Assembly: GCA_024232965.1 (NCBI GenBank)
Contig: JACKQF010000007.1
Location: 124,001-188,000, forward strand
DNA length: 64,000 nt
Reading direction: 5' to 3'
Origin: Verrucomicrobiaceae bacterium
GTDB lineage: Bacteria; Verrucomicrobiota; Verrucomicrobiia; Verrucomicrobiales; Verrucomicrobiaceae
Shown: in pieces, positions 34,696 through 43,614 of the stretch
Position numbering within the stretch: position 1 is the stretch's first letter
Layout of the letters: every line of letters begins with the position of its first letter
Notes under the pieces: model-generated
What the model saw: only the letters and a program-made list of their open reading frames with translations
Database searches by the model: none
Told to the model about the DNA's origin: nothing
Position numbers and translations under genes: made by a program

Positions 34696-35712
34696 CTAGC
34701 GTACCCGCACAAACTTCAGGAGGGGGGCGGCGGGGGAGGAGAACTGGGCGACGTAGAGATTGCCGTGTTGGTCCACAGCGATGCCGTGGGGATGGATGAA
34801 GGGGGCACCGAGTGACTTCATGGGCTGGAGATTTCCATTGGTGTCGTATTCCGGCGCGGTTCCTCCGATGTTGGAGATGACGCGGTTCTGACGATTCAGC
34901 ACGGAAACGAAGCCGGGAGCTTTTTTGTCGGCGGGCCAGTTATCGCTTAAATGAGGGATGAAAACGTAGTCGCCAAAAAAGACGGCGTCGCGAGGATTGC
35001 CGCCGGGCATGGCGAACTTGTCGATGAACTGGCCTTCCGGCGTGAAGCGTTTGACTTCGAGCTTATCGCTCATGCAGACGAAGAGAACGGGATCGCTGGG
35101 GTTGCGGCGATCCATGCCGCCGCCATGCGGACCGAAGTGGGCGAGCTGGTTTTCGCCTTCTCCAAGGTTACCGCCCCAACTGCGTAGCAGCGTGCCATCG
35201 GCGCGGTAGTGATGGATGTAGTCTTTGCCATAGCCGTCGAAGACACAGAAATCGCCGCCCTCAAGCATCACGACTTTGGAGGGCTTGTATTCGGCGGGCT
35301 TGGCATAGAGTCCGGTGGACTCGGGGCAGGGATAGACGGCGAGTTCTTTGCCATCGAGCGTGAGCTTGCGGACTTCATGCAGCACGGTGTCGGTGATGAA
35401 GAGTACTTCGCTGCCGTTTTCCTCGGCCAAGGTCATGCCATGCGCCCCCGGCATGCGCGCGGTCCAGGTGGTGATGAGGCTGCCATCCGCGTTGAGGATA
35501 ACGAGGTTGTTCTTGGCGTCGTCCGTCAGGAAGAGAATGCGACCCGCTTTATCGAGGGTGATGGCGTGACCATTCTTGATCGACACGCTCTTCAATGCAT
35601 CACCTGCCCAACCTTCGACGAGCTGATAGCGAAAGTCACCTTGGCCGAGCATTTCCGGGGCGGCGGAAGCGCAGGTTGCAAACAACAGGAGGGCTAGAAT
35701 GGGACGCATCAT
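34696..35712 (-). CDS. Secreted NHL-type beta-propeller protein
   Basis: 338 residues with a signal peptide (MRPILALLLFATCASA). The body has repeated NHL/6-bladed propeller strands (GRILFLTDDAKNNLVILNAD, IHPHGIAVDQHGNLYVA) and PHGGGMDRRNP. Such propellers bind ligands or are extracellular enzymes (peptidyl-alpha-hydroxyglycine lyase-like). No catalytic signature is seen. The start could also be 35709 or further upstream. It converges on the hydroxylase gene. Confidence 0.8.
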   Translation of the reverse strand: MMRPILALLLFATCASAAPEMLGQGDFRYQLVEGWAGDALKSVSIKNGHAITLDKAGRILFLTDDAKNNLVILNADGSLITTWTARMPGAHGMTLAEENGSEVLFITDTVLHEVRKLTLDGKELAVYPCPESTGLYAKPAEYKPSKVVMLEGGDFCVFDGYGKDYIHHYRADGTLLRSWGGNLGEGENQLAHFGPHGGGMDRRNPSDPVLFVCMSDKLEVKRFTPEGQFIDKFAMPGGNPRDAVFFGDYVFIPHLSDNWPADKKAPGFVSVLNRQNRVISNIGGTAPEYDTNGNLQPMKSLGAPFIHPHGIAVDQHGNLYVAQFSSPAAPLLKFVRVR

Positions 35713-35818
35713 GGGCCGGTGGGTGTGAGATAACATCAACTGCTTCGCCGCATCGTTCTTTGCACCCGAACTGCAAATGAATGCGATTCACTGCTTGCGT
35801 GGCGCCGCAGCTCAAGGG

Positions 35819-36724
35819 ATGAATGTCTTGCGGATGCTGGACTTCATTGATCGATTTGTGCTGTATTTAGCCACGGAGCGTGGGCTCTCCGTGAACTATC
35901 AGCTGTCCGTGCGGCGTTCGCTGGAGGCACTGGCAACTTGGTTGAAAAAGGATCGCCACAAAGAGGAGGTGGCGCATGTCACCACGCAGGATATCGCGGA
36001 TTATTTGGCTTTTCGGAAGCATGGGGGACTTGCCGCTTCGAGTGCGCGCATTGAGTGGATCGCGATGCGGATCTTTTTCCGTTGGTTGGGTGGTCGTGGG
36101 ATGCGCAAGGGCGACCCGGTGGAGCCCATCCTGGGACCACGGCAAGAGCAGCATCTGCCGGACACTTTGAACGAGGAACAGGTGCGGCGGTTGATTGAGT
36201 CGGTGTCTGGCCAGGAGCCACTGGACCGCCGAGATCGTGCGATTCTCGAGTTGTTTTACGCCAGCGGCTTGCGGTTGGCGGAGCTGGTGAATGCGCGACT
36301 CGAAAATCTGAGTCTGGAAGAGGGCTGGATTCGCGTGACGGGGAAGGGGAAGAAGACGCGCCTGGCTCCGGTTGGGACGAGTGCGCGAGAGGCGATCGCG
36401 GCATGGCTGGAGTTTGCGCGTCCGAGTTTGGTTAAGCCAAAGACGCAGAGTCACATCTTCCTTTCTCGTCGCGGCACTTCGCTGACGACGACTCGGGTCT
36501 GGCAAATTGTGCGCGAGCGTGCGGCCATGTGTGGGTTGGATGTCGGTGTGCATCCGCACCAGTTGCGTCATTCGTTTGCGACGCATTTGCTCAATCATGG
36601 GGCGGATCTGCGTGTCATCCAGGAGATGCTGGGGCATGCAGACATCGCGACGACGCAGATCTACACGCATGTGGATCAGGGGCGCTTGAAAGCAGTGCAC
36701 CGGAAGTTCCATCCGCGCCCTTGA
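35819..36724 (+). CDS. xerD: Xer-type tyrosine recombinase
   Basis: 301 residues, matching XerC/XerD. An N-terminal SAM-like core-binding domain (FVLYLATERGLSVNYQLSVR) precedes the catalytic domain, with R in ASGLRLAEL, K in GKGKKTRLAP, HQLRHSFATHLL (H-x-x-R), LGHADIATTQIYTHV (H and nucleophile Y). It resolves chromosome dimers at dif. The order and length fit XerD better than an integrase, but xerC cannot be excluded. An alternative start lies at 35777. The position is not next to any mobile gene. Confidence 0.88.
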   Translation: MNVLRMLDFIDRFVLYLATERGLSVNYQLSVRRSLEALATWLKKDRHKEEVAHVTTQDIADYLAFRKHGGLAASSARIEWIAMRIFFRWLGGRGMRKGDPVEPILGPRQEQHLPDTLNEEQVRRLIESVSGQEPLDRRDRAILELFYASGLRLAELVNARLENLSLEEGWIRVTGKGKKTRLAPVGTSAREAIAAWLEFARPSLVKPKTQSHIFLSRRGTSLTTTRVWQIVRERAAMCGLDVGVHPHQLRHSFATHLLNHGADLRVIQEMLGHADIATTQIYTHVDQGRLKAVHRKFHPRP

Positions 36725-36802
36725 AGCTACTCAGCGCCGGGTGACGGCATCTTCACGAACATTGTTGGTTGGGACTTGCTGTGGCGCGCGTAAACGCTGA
36801 TC

Positions 36803-38365
36803 ATGCCTCCCATGTCTGCTACTTCCAGTTCTCGCTCTCGCCGTTTGCCGATTATTGTCACGCTGGCCGTCGTGGCGGCGATTGCCTGGATGTATGCGAC
36901 GGGTCAGGTGGTTCGGTCTTTTGCATCGATTGCGTTGATACTGCTGTGGGTGATGGTCATCGGTTTGTGGTGGGCCTTTGGGCCCCGGGCCGGAAAGGTG
37001 GGCCGGTTGTTGAAGTTCGTCGCGGGGCTTGCACTTGCGATCGCGGCGTTTTTCGGATTGTTTCGTTACGACGGCTCCTCGGACGGCTCTGCCCTGCCGC
37101 GCTTTGTTTTCAAATGGATGCCGAAACGTGAATTGCCAAGCCTCATCGTTGCGCCAAGCACGGCACCGGCTGCGGGGGAGTTGCCAGCGGGTCTCGCGGA
37201 TCTGACTCGCTTCTCGGGCCCGAACGGGGACGGCGTTTTCCCTGAGCTGACATGGGATCCGCAATGGGAGACGAATCCTCCGCGTGAAGTTTGGCGGAAG
37301 CCTGTGGGTGAAGGTTGGTCCGGCTTTTCAGTGGCAGGGCGGCGGGCGATCACGATGGAACAGCGCGGTGAGGAGGAGACGACGGCTTGTTATGATGTCG
37401 TGACGGGCGATGTGCTCTGGTCTCATGCCGATGCCGCGAACTTCACCGAGAAGATGGGCGGCAATGGTCCCCGCTCTACGCCAACGATCGATACGAAGGC
37501 TGGATTGGTCTATGCCTTTGGGGCGACTGGACTCTTGAATTGTTTGGAGCTCGCAACGGGCAAGCAACGCTGGCAGGTCGATGTTTTGAAGGTCACCGGA
37601 GGAGGCAATGTGACTTGGGGAAAAAGCACCGCGCCTTTGCTGGTGGGAGAATCGGTGGTCGTGAGCGGGGGTGCCAGTGGTCCTGTGTTGTGTGCCTTCA
37701 AGCAGGCTGATGGCAGCCTGGCATGGAAGACGCAATCGACCGCAGCGAGCTACAGCAGTCCGGTCTTGATGACCCTCGGGGGTGTCGAACAGATCGTGAG
37801 TGTGAATCAAAACTCCGTCACTGGCCATGAGCCACTTTCGGGTGCCGAGCTGTGGAATTTTGACTGGCCCGCCGGCATGCCCAAGGTCTGCCAACCGATC
37901 GCCGCTGGTGATGATCGCGTCCTCGTGACGGCAAGCTACGGGATGAAGTCGCATCTTTTGAAGATCGCGAAGAAGGGCGATGCGGGATGGTCCTGTGAGG
38001 AACTGTGGGCCAGCAGTTCGCCACGCACGAAGTTTAGCAGCGCGGTCATTCATGATGGCCATATCTATGCCAATGATGAGGGAACCCTGGCCTGTGTTAA
38101 TCTGGCGGATGGAGAGCGTTTGTGGCGCGAGGGGCGCTACGGCTTTGGTCAGTTGATCCGGGTTGGCGGCTATCTGCTGATCCAGGCAGAGCAGGGTTTT
38201 GTGGCGGTGGTGAAGCTTGATCCAACCGGGTTGAAAGAGGTCGCGAGGGTGAATGCGCTCAGCGCGATGACGTGGAATCCGCCATCCTTGGCAGGGCGTT
38301 GGTTGCTGGTGCGCAATGCGGAAGAGGCGGTATGCTATGAGCTGCCTGAGTTGGCAAAGAAGTGA
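36803..38365 (+). CDS. Membrane-anchored PQQ-like beta-propeller protein
   Basis: 520 residues. N-terminal hydrophobic helices at about 15-34, 41-60 and 67-84 anchor it. From about 130 on come outer-membrane assembly BamB/PQQ-like propeller repeats: TACYDVVTGDVLWSHA, LNCLELATGKQRWQVD, LCAFKQADGSLAWKTQ and TGHEPLSGAELWNFDW. No quinoprotein active site is evident, so it is a binding or scaffolding propeller rather than a dehydrogenase. It stops one base before the leftward exporter gene. Verrucomicrobia and Planctomycetes have many such proteins. Confidence 0.85.
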   Translation: MPPMSATSSSRSRRLPIIVTLAVVAAIAWMYATGQVVRSFASIALILLWVMVIGLWWAFGPRAGKVGRLLKFVAGLALAIAAFFGLFRYDGSSDGSALPRFVFKWMPKRELPSLIVAPSTAPAAGELPAGLADLTRFSGPNGDGVFPELTWDPQWETNPPREVWRKPVGEGWSGFSVAGRRAITMEQRGEEETTACYDVVTGDVLWSHADAANFTEKMGGNGPRSTPTIDTKAGLVYAFGATGLLNCLELATGKQRWQVDVLKVTGGGNVTWGKSTAPLLVGESVVVSGGASGPVLCAFKQADGSLAWKTQSTAASYSSPVLMTLGGVEQIVSVNQNSVTGHEPLSGAELWNFDWPAGMPKVCQPIAAGDDRVLVTASYGMKSHLLKIAKKGDAGWSCEELWASSSPRTKFSSAVIHDGHIYANDEGTLACVNLADGERLWREGRYGFGQLIRVGGYLLIQAEQGFVAVVKLDPTGLKEVARVNALSAMTWNPPSLAGRWLLVRNAEEAVCYELPELAKK

Positions 38366-38366
38366 G

Positions 38367-39296
38367 TTATTTGTCCTTCATCAAACTGACCGCGAGACCT
38401 CCGCACAGTGTGAGCGCAAACCCGATGGCTTGAGCGGGGCCGAGCGTCTCTCCCAGCAATGCCCAGGCAAGGAAGAGCGTGACAATGGGGCCGATGGAGC
38501 CAATGATCGCGAACTTTTGCGATCCAGCACGACGCAGCCCAATGCCGAGCAAATAAGAAGGTAGAACGGTGCCGACGATGGCCACTAGGATTGCCCAACC
38601 ATAGATGCCGCTGCTTTGCTGAAACAAGGCGGGAATGGGCCGTGCGATCGCGTAGTGCGTTAGGATCATGACGCCAGAAATGCTGCTGACGATGGCAGTG
38701 AAGCGATTGGAGCCGACGCGTCGCACCACTGGCAGACTGAGGAGGATAAAACTGGCATATGAGAGCGCGCTGCCGAAGACCAACGCCACGCCGATGAAGA
38801 GTTGGTGCAAATCTTCGCTGCGCGCATGGGCCTCGCCAATGAAGGCGATCACGATGCCGAGGTAGGCGGTGATGGCGGCCAGCCCCATTCTTCGATTGAG
38901 TCGCTGCCCCTGAAAAAGCACACCACCGATCACCACCATCGATGGATAGGTGTAGAGGACGATCCTCTCCAGCCCGGCGCTGACATACTGAAGCCCGATG
39001 AAGTTTACGAGGCTGCTGAGGTAGTAACCGAGGAACCCCAACAGAGTCAGTTGCAGCCAGTCTTTGCGAGTCAGCGCTGCGCGATCCGGTCGGCGGATCA
39101 ACCAACCGCCGAGCAGAAAGAAGGGCAGAGCAAACAGCATGCGTAGCCCCAGCACGGTCATGGCATCTGCACCCAAGCGGTAGGCGCATTTGGCGAAGAC
39201 GCCTTTGCAACTGAAGCAGGCAGAAGAAAGTGCAACGACCACGAAAGTGCCGAGTGCCGTTTCAGGTGGCTGTTGGGATTCGGTGTTAGCAGACAT
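38367..39296 (-). CDS. EamA/DMT-family exporter under candidate attenuation
   Basis: 309 residues with ten hydrophobic helices in two EamA repeats (LRMLFALPFFLLGGWLIRR; ILVAIVGTVLPSYLLGIGLR; VTLFLAWALLGETLGPAQ). The substrate is unknown; amino-acid or metabolite export is typical. The ATG lies only 5 nt after the T-tract of a strong intrinsic terminator, with a short leader ORF before that, so transcription probably depends on antitermination. Converges with the propeller gene. Confidence 0.88.
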   Translation of the reverse strand: MSANTESQQPPETALGTFVVVALSSACFSCKGVFAKCAYRLGADAMTVLGLRMLFALPFFLLGGWLIRRPDRAALTRKDWLQLTLLGFLGYYLSSLVNFIGLQYVSAGLERIVLYTYPSMVVIGGVLFQGQRLNRRMGLAAITAYLGIVIAFIGEAHARSEDLHQLFIGVALVFGSALSYASFILLSLPVVRRVGSNRFTAIVSSISGVMILTHYAIARPIPALFQQSSGIYGWAILVAIVGTVLPSYLLGIGLRRAGSQKFAIIGSIGPIVTLFLAWALLGETLGPAQAIGFALTLCGGLAVSLMKDK

Positions 39297-39301
39297 ACGA
39301 G

Positions 39302-39341
39302 AAAAAACAAAAAGCCCGCAACGGGAAAGTCCGGAGCGGGC
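39302..39341 (-). terminator. Intrinsic terminator immediately before an EamA start: attenuator
   Basis: On the minus strand GCCCGC pairs with GCGGGC, with an inner CGG/CCG pair, a 6-nt loop, and the tract TTTTTGTTTTTT follows. The tract ends 5 nt before the exporter start codon, too close to be a terminator of an upstream gene only; this is the layout of transcription attenuators. A short leader ORF ends 37 nt before the hairpin. Confidence 0.8.
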
Positions 39342-39378
39342 GGGAGAAGGATGGGATCAGGAAGTTCGATCGATCGTC

Positions 39379-39459
39379 TCAACCAGCACACGCCATGCCG
39401 CCGACGGGCCAAAGGGCCAGCCATACGAGTGGTTTGGGGTTGAGATGAAGCAATGACAT
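39379..39459 (-). CDS. Candidate 26-residue leader peptide of the exporter attenuator
   Basis: The ORF MSLLHLNPKPLVWLALWPVG... ends MACAG and stop, with Trp codons at 13 and 17. It lies just before the terminator hairpin, as trp-type leader peptides do. Gly-Gly codons near its end (GGCGG) are complementary to CCGCC at the base of the terminator stem, giving a possible weak antiterminator pairing. Short ORFs arise by chance, so the call rests mainly on position. Confidence 0.45.
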   Translation of the reverse strand: MSLLHLNPKPLVWLALWPVGGMACAG

Positions 39460-39530
39460 CAAGGCTCATGTCATCGACGAAAGACGACCGCTCGTCAATA
39501 GCGGCTGTCTTGAGATTGCTTCATACGAGG

Positions 39531-40547
39531 TCAAAGCGGATCCCGTGAAGATCCGATGACCTTTCCTTTTCTCATCCACAAGGTCTCCAAGCAATCCATG
39601 ACGCGCACCACTCTCCTTTCTGCCTCTGCCTTAGTCCGCACAAGATTAATGGCGGCCTCCAGATCATCGGTCGGCAGTGGCTTTAGGCCGCGGTGCAGCT
39701 TGCGTGAAAAGTCGTCCCAATGAATCGGAATCACGGTGCGCGGATCAACGCTCTGCACCGTATGCTTCCAGTAATGATCTTGTTTTGCGGAACACTCTTT
39801 GGACAGAAAACCGACGCCGAGGAAGACCACGTCCGCCTTCAGACCCTTGAACTGTCCGGCCTTTGCGCCTGCTGTGGTGGTCACGACAAAAGATCCGTCG
39901 GGGTGCGTGATGTGCAAGGCAAACACCTGCCCGCACTTGAATCTCCAAAAGTGGGCAGGCATTTTCAGTGGCGCTTTGATGCAGCCCTCGACCAGTGTCT
40001 GTGGTAGAAGATGGGATGACACATGATCTGAGGGAGCAAAGCGGATCGTGAAGGCACCCCAACGCTGGGTTAATCCATCGTGTGGCACTTCGATGAATCC
40101 GCCATCGTTGCGGCTTCCGACGGCTCCTTCGTAGATGTAGCCAACCGAGTCCGAACCAATCACGACGGCACCGGTGGTCTTCGCCATCGACGTTGCATCG
40201 AGCGCGTGATCGTGATGGGCATGTCCCACGAGGATCGCGTCGAGCTTCCTAACGCCTAAGGCATCCAAGACGCGCTGAATCTCCCGAGAGTCAGGGCCGA
40301 TTCTTCCGAACAAAGTCTGCGGCGGGCCTGGACGCGAGACAAAGCCATCGACCATCAAGTGCGTCTTTCCATCGGAAATAAGAAAGGTGGAGTTTCCAAC
40401 AAAGGTCACCTTCAATCCGCCCGTGTGATGGGGAAGCCGCAACGATACATCCTCCAGTGGATTGTAGTGCGCGCAAGCTGGGATCATCACGCTGATGAGA
40501 ACCAGTGCTAGCCAACGGTGAAGGTTCCCGACGGTGTTGTTTTTCAT
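39531..40547 (-). CDS. Metallo-beta-lactamase-fold lipoprotein (hydrolase)
   Basis: 338 residues from 40547. The signal peptide ends in a lipobox (LISVMIPAC), so it is a lipoprotein. The metal motif LVGHAHHDHALDATS is clear, with a further His in FAPSDHVSSH and IPIHWDDFSRKLH. This belongs to the MBL-fold family related to UlaG/N-acyl-phosphatidylethanolamine phospholipase. The substrate is unknown. Upstream in-frame Met codons would add basic residues overlapping the methyltransferase gene. Confidence 0.85.
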   Translation of the reverse strand: MKNNTVGNLHRWLALVLISVMIPACAHYNPLEDVSLRLPHHTGGLKVTFVGNSTFLISDGKTHLMVDGFVSRPGPPQTLFGRIGPDSREIQRVLDALGVRKLDAILVGHAHHDHALDATSMAKTTGAVVIGSDSVGYIYEGAVGSRNDGGFIEVPHDGLTQRWGAFTIRFAPSDHVSSHLLPQTLVEGCIKAPLKMPAHFWRFKCGQVFALHITHPDGSFVVTTTAGAKAGQFKGLKADVVFLGVGFLSKECSAKQDHYWKHTVQSVDPRTVIPIHWDDFSRKLHRGLKPLPTDDLEAAINLVRTKAEAERRVVRVMDCLETLWMRKGKVIGSSRDPL

Positions 40548-40603
40548 CGCCTTGTGATACGGCAGTGTGGTGGAAGACGGCAAGACGAGATTGTGTCGGG
40601 GCC

Positions 40604-41497
40604 TCACGCCTCCCATCTTCCATAGATGCCGCAGGGCAGGACTTTTTGATCGGCTTTGATGGGGAGGCCGACTTCGCCGGTGGCGACTTTGCCGCCGTGG
40701 TCGATGAAGAGTTCGTCGAGGAGATTGCCGAGCACGGTGGGTGATAGCCCGGTGGTGTAGGCGTTGACGAGGAAGAAGAGGGGGCGGTCGGAGAGGACGT
40801 CGAGGCACTCGCGCAGCAGTGGCCAGAGGTGGGTCTCGAGCTTCCAGAGTTCGCCTCCGGCACCCCGTCCGTAACTCGGTGGGTCCATGATAAGTCCGTC
40901 GTATCGGCGTCCGCGCTTTACCTCGCGCCGCACAAATTTGACGCAGTCATCGACGATGTAGCGCACGGCATTGCGATCCATGCCGCTGAGCGTGACGTTT
41001 TCCCCGCACCAGTCCACCATGCCTTTGGCGGCATCAACGTGGCAGACTTGGGCACCTGCGGCTGCTGCGGCGACGGATGCGGCACCGGTGTAGCCGAAGA
41101 GATTCAGCACGCTGACTTCGCGCTTCTGGGCGCGTGCGGCGGTGATTTTTTCTGCGCACCAGTCCCAGTTCACGGCTTGCTCTGGAAAGAGGCCGGTGTG
41201 CTTGAAGTTGGTGGGGCGGATCTTGAATTTGAGGTTCCGATAGCGGATGTCCCAGTGCTCTGGAAGCGGCCGCGCAAACTCCCAGCGTCCGCCGCCTTTT
41301 TCGCTACGATGATAAAAGGCATCCCAGCCAGTCCAGCGCTTGCTGCCGCGGCGTGGCCAGAGGATTTGAGGGTCGGGTCGGACGAGGACGTAGGAGCCCC
41401 AGCGCTCGCACTTCATGCCATCACCTGCGTCCAGCAGTTCGTAGTCTTGCCAAGCGTCGGCGAGAAGAAGGTGAGGGGAGCGGCGGATTTCGGGCAT
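40604..41497 (-). CDS. Class I SAM-dependent rRNA methyltransferase (RlmI/COG1092-like)
   Basis: 297 residues. It lacks the PUA domain of RlmI but shares the core: FKHTGLFPEQAVNWDW, motif I VLNLFGYTGAASVAAAAAGA, AVRYIVDDCVKFVRREVKRG and the DPPSYGRGAGGELWKLE catalytic-type motif. The family methylates 23S rRNA cytosine or related substrates. The exact position cannot be told. It is 81 bp from the M23 gene and could share its transcript. Confidence 0.87.
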   Translation of the reverse strand: MPEIRRSPHLLLADAWQDYELLDAGDGMKCERWGSYVLVRPDPQILWPRRGSKRWTGWDAFYHRSEKGGGRWEFARPLPEHWDIRYRNLKFKIRPTNFKHTGLFPEQAVNWDWCAEKITAARAQKREVSVLNLFGYTGAASVAAAAAGAQVCHVDAAKGMVDWCGENVTLSGMDRNAVRYIVDDCVKFVRREVKRGRRYDGLIMDPPSYGRGAGGELWKLETHLWPLLRECLDVLSDRPLFFLVNAYTTGLSPTVLGNLLDELFIDHGGKVATGEVGLPIKADQKVLPCGIYGRWEA

Positions 41498-41578
41498 GTC
41501 GCCAGGATCATGGCGCAGTGCGGGGAAAGATCAAACGCGGGAGTGTTTAGGGGTCCAGACGGATGCTTGTCAGTCTGC

Positions 41579-42298
41579 CTATTGCTCGCTGATCATCTCT
41601 ACTTCAACCTGCGCGGTTTGTGGGGCGGGGTTGAGCTGGGTGTCGGGCGCGCCTTGGTGCTCGCGGACAAAACGATCTGGGGAGAGGCGATTGAGAGGGT
41701 TGTCGGCATAACCGACACCGGGGTGGATGTAGGGGCCCCGGCGGATCTCAAAATGGAGGTGGGCAGGATAGGCTCCAAAGGCGGTGCCTACTGTGCCGAT
41801 CTGATCGCCGCGTTGCACGGTCTGATTGGGGGTGACGAAGCTTTCGTCCAGATGGGCGTAAACGGACTGGATGACTTGGGTGGTGCCATCGGGCTGTGCG
41901 ACGCGGTGGGCGATGATGACCATGTTCCCCCAGCCATCGCCCGGTATGCCGCGATAGACGACGCGTCCTGCACCAGCGGCATAGACGGGATCGCCCAGGT
42001 CGGAGTTCATGCCGCCGATACCGTTGAGGTCATCGCCAAGATGCCGGGTGATGCGGAAGGGCTGGGCGTTGTAGGTCAGCGCGCCATGTTCTGAGCCCAT
42101 CGGGGTTTCAAAGCGGACGGCCTCTGGAAGGCTGGCGATTTGCAGTGGGGTGAGTCTTGCAAAGGCGGTGTCGAGAGGCTTGGCCACCGTAGCGTGCGCT
42201 GCCAGATCTTGAAAGCGGGGGGCGAGTCGCTGCCAGATCGAAAGGATGATCGCCGCAGCTGCGAGGAGCGTGATGATAGGGCGAAGGTAGCGGATCAC
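41579..42298 (-). CDS. M23 (LytM) family peptidase-like protein
   Basis: 239 residues with one N-terminal membrane helix (about 8-23). The LytM domain has HLGDDLNG (H-x-x-x-D), an extracytoplasmic repeat with GDPVYAAGAGRVVYRG, SVYAHLDE and the HLHFE motif (second His pair). It would cleave glycyl or peptide cross-links in peptidoglycan in the periplasm. The C-terminal tail (APDTQLNPAPQTAQVEVEM) is Pro/Gln-rich. It is 9 bp downstream of the CHASE2-like gene, in the pfkA-glgE unit. Confidence 0.9.
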   Translation of the reverse strand: MIRYLRPIITLLAAAAIILSIWQRLAPRFQDLAAHATVAKPLDTAFARLTPLQIASLPEAVRFETPMGSEHGALTYNAQPFRITRHLGDDLNGIGGMNSDLGDPVYAAGAGRVVYRGIPGDGWGNMVIIAHRVAQPDGTTQVIQSVYAHLDESFVTPNQTVQRGDQIGTVGTAFGAYPAHLHFEIRRGPYIHPGVGYADNPLNRLSPDRFVREHQGAPDTQLNPAPQTAQVEVEMISEQ

Positions 42299-42307
42299 GG
42301 CGGGGTG

Positions 42308-43612
42308 TCAGGCGTCGGTTGCGGGCCGCCGTCCCCAGATCAATGCGAGCAGGGAACCTGCCGCGATAAGGGCGGTAGGAATGGTGGGTGGGCACCAGAT
42401 GAGGGCGGACTGAAAGGCCAGGAGGCAGCCGGTGAGGGCGAGGGTGATGAAAAGGATGCCGGTGAAGAGCGCACGACCACGACGAGTGCGGGCTGCGATC
42501 CATAGGCCTGCGAGTGCTGCGATGCCCCAGGCGATCCACTGCTGCTGAACACCCAGCGTTTGGATGCGTGGCACGCTGAGGGCTTGGGCAAGCGCCTGCG
42601 CGTGGAGTCGGGCGGTGGAAAGTGGGCGATCTGGCAGATCGGTATCGATGCCGATGACGATGACTTTTGCGGACTTCAGATGGGCCTTGTTTTCTGGCGT
42701 GAGTGCATCCGTGAGCCCGCCTGTCATGAGGTCGAGTGCATTGATGAGCGGCACGGGCACCGCATCGGGTTTGATGGAGAGGTCTCCCTGCGGGGTGAGT
42801 GGCACAAAGCTGCCGTCTGCCAATCGCGCGCCTGCGCCCGCTCCAAAGCGGAGCCGCTGGGCGGCAAAGGGGCTGCGTGTCGCACGGCTGATGGCCTGGG
42901 CGATCAGGGTGGGGTGGACCTTATCACCGATGCGCACCGCATAAGGGAGTTGAGCGCCGCCGTCGGGCGCACGGAGGACGAGGCCGAGCTCTGCCTGGGG
43001 ACGCAGGGCTTCCTCTGGTGCTGCAATGAGTGTGCTTAGCTGTGGAGCGGCAGTGGCGTCACCTCGGACGCGTGGAAAGGACGGTAGCGTGGCATCCAAT
43101 CCGCCAGTGAATGCGGGGGCGGCGTCTTTGGCTGAGTCTGCACCGGCAGGAATGATCTGGCCCTCCATGCCGAGCGCGATGCTGGGGAAGACTAGCAGGC
43201 TGTCTGCCAGTGCTGGGATGAACTCAGGCGCGGGTCGGCCCCAGTTCAGCGGTTGGGTGATGACGAGGACCTCGGGCTGGTACTCTTTGAGTCCTTCTAA
43301 AATCATCCGCCAGTCGAGCGGCGGTGGGGGCCAGCTGGCGTATTCGGCGGTATCTTCTTCGCGCAGTCGGATGAGGACGACGGGGCTGTCGGTCGGGATG
43401 GCGATGGGATTTTCAAAGCGGTCCCGGCCGTTGGCGATGAGGAAGTCCTCAAAGTATTCATCGACCTGCTGAAAGCGGCCGCTGCTCTGCTCCTGCTGGA
43501 CATACCAACCGACTGCGGCCAGCGCAGGCAGTGCTAAAATGAGTCGCCACCACGACCGGCCACTAGCTTTCTGCGGCTTTGGCTTGTCCGGGGTGGGGGT
43601 ATCATCGGGCAT
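42308..43612 (-). CDS. CHASE2-like sensor protein without output domain
   Basis: 434 residues. An N-terminal helix (about 20-37, WRLILALPALAAVGWYV) leads to a periplasmic CHASE2-type domain (PVVLIRLREEDTAEYASWPP, LDWRMILEGLKEYQPEVLVI, VIVIGIDTDLPDRPL). Three helices near the C-terminus (about 350-430) follow. CHASE2 domains usually precede a cyclase, kinase or GGDEF output; here only a few residues follow. The ligand is unknown. It sits 2 bp before glgE, so stress or sugar sensing is only a guess. Confidence 0.78.
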   Translation of the reverse strand: MPDDTPTPDKPKPQKASGRSWWRLILALPALAAVGWYVQQEQSSGRFQQVDEYFEDFLIANGRDRFENPIAIPTDSPVVLIRLREEDTAEYASWPPPPLDWRMILEGLKEYQPEVLVITQPLNWGRPAPEFIPALADSLLVFPSIALGMEGQIIPAGADSAKDAAPAFTGGLDATLPSFPRVRGDATAAPQLSTLIAAPEEALRPQAELGLVLRAPDGGAQLPYAVRIGDKVHPTLIAQAISRATRSPFAAQRLRFGAGAGARLADGSFVPLTPQGDLSIKPDAVPVPLINALDLMTGGLTDALTPENKAHLKSAKVIVIGIDTDLPDRPLSTARLHAQALAQALSVPRIQTLGVQQQWIAWGIAALAGLWIAARTRRGRALFTGILFITLALTGCLLAFQSALIWCPPTIPTALIAAGSLLALIWGRRPATDA

Positions 43613-43614
43613 GG

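Noticed and set aside
35819..36724. Integrase of a genomic island
   Set aside because: Length and motifs match XerD, and no attachment site, tRNA or other mobile genes are beside it.
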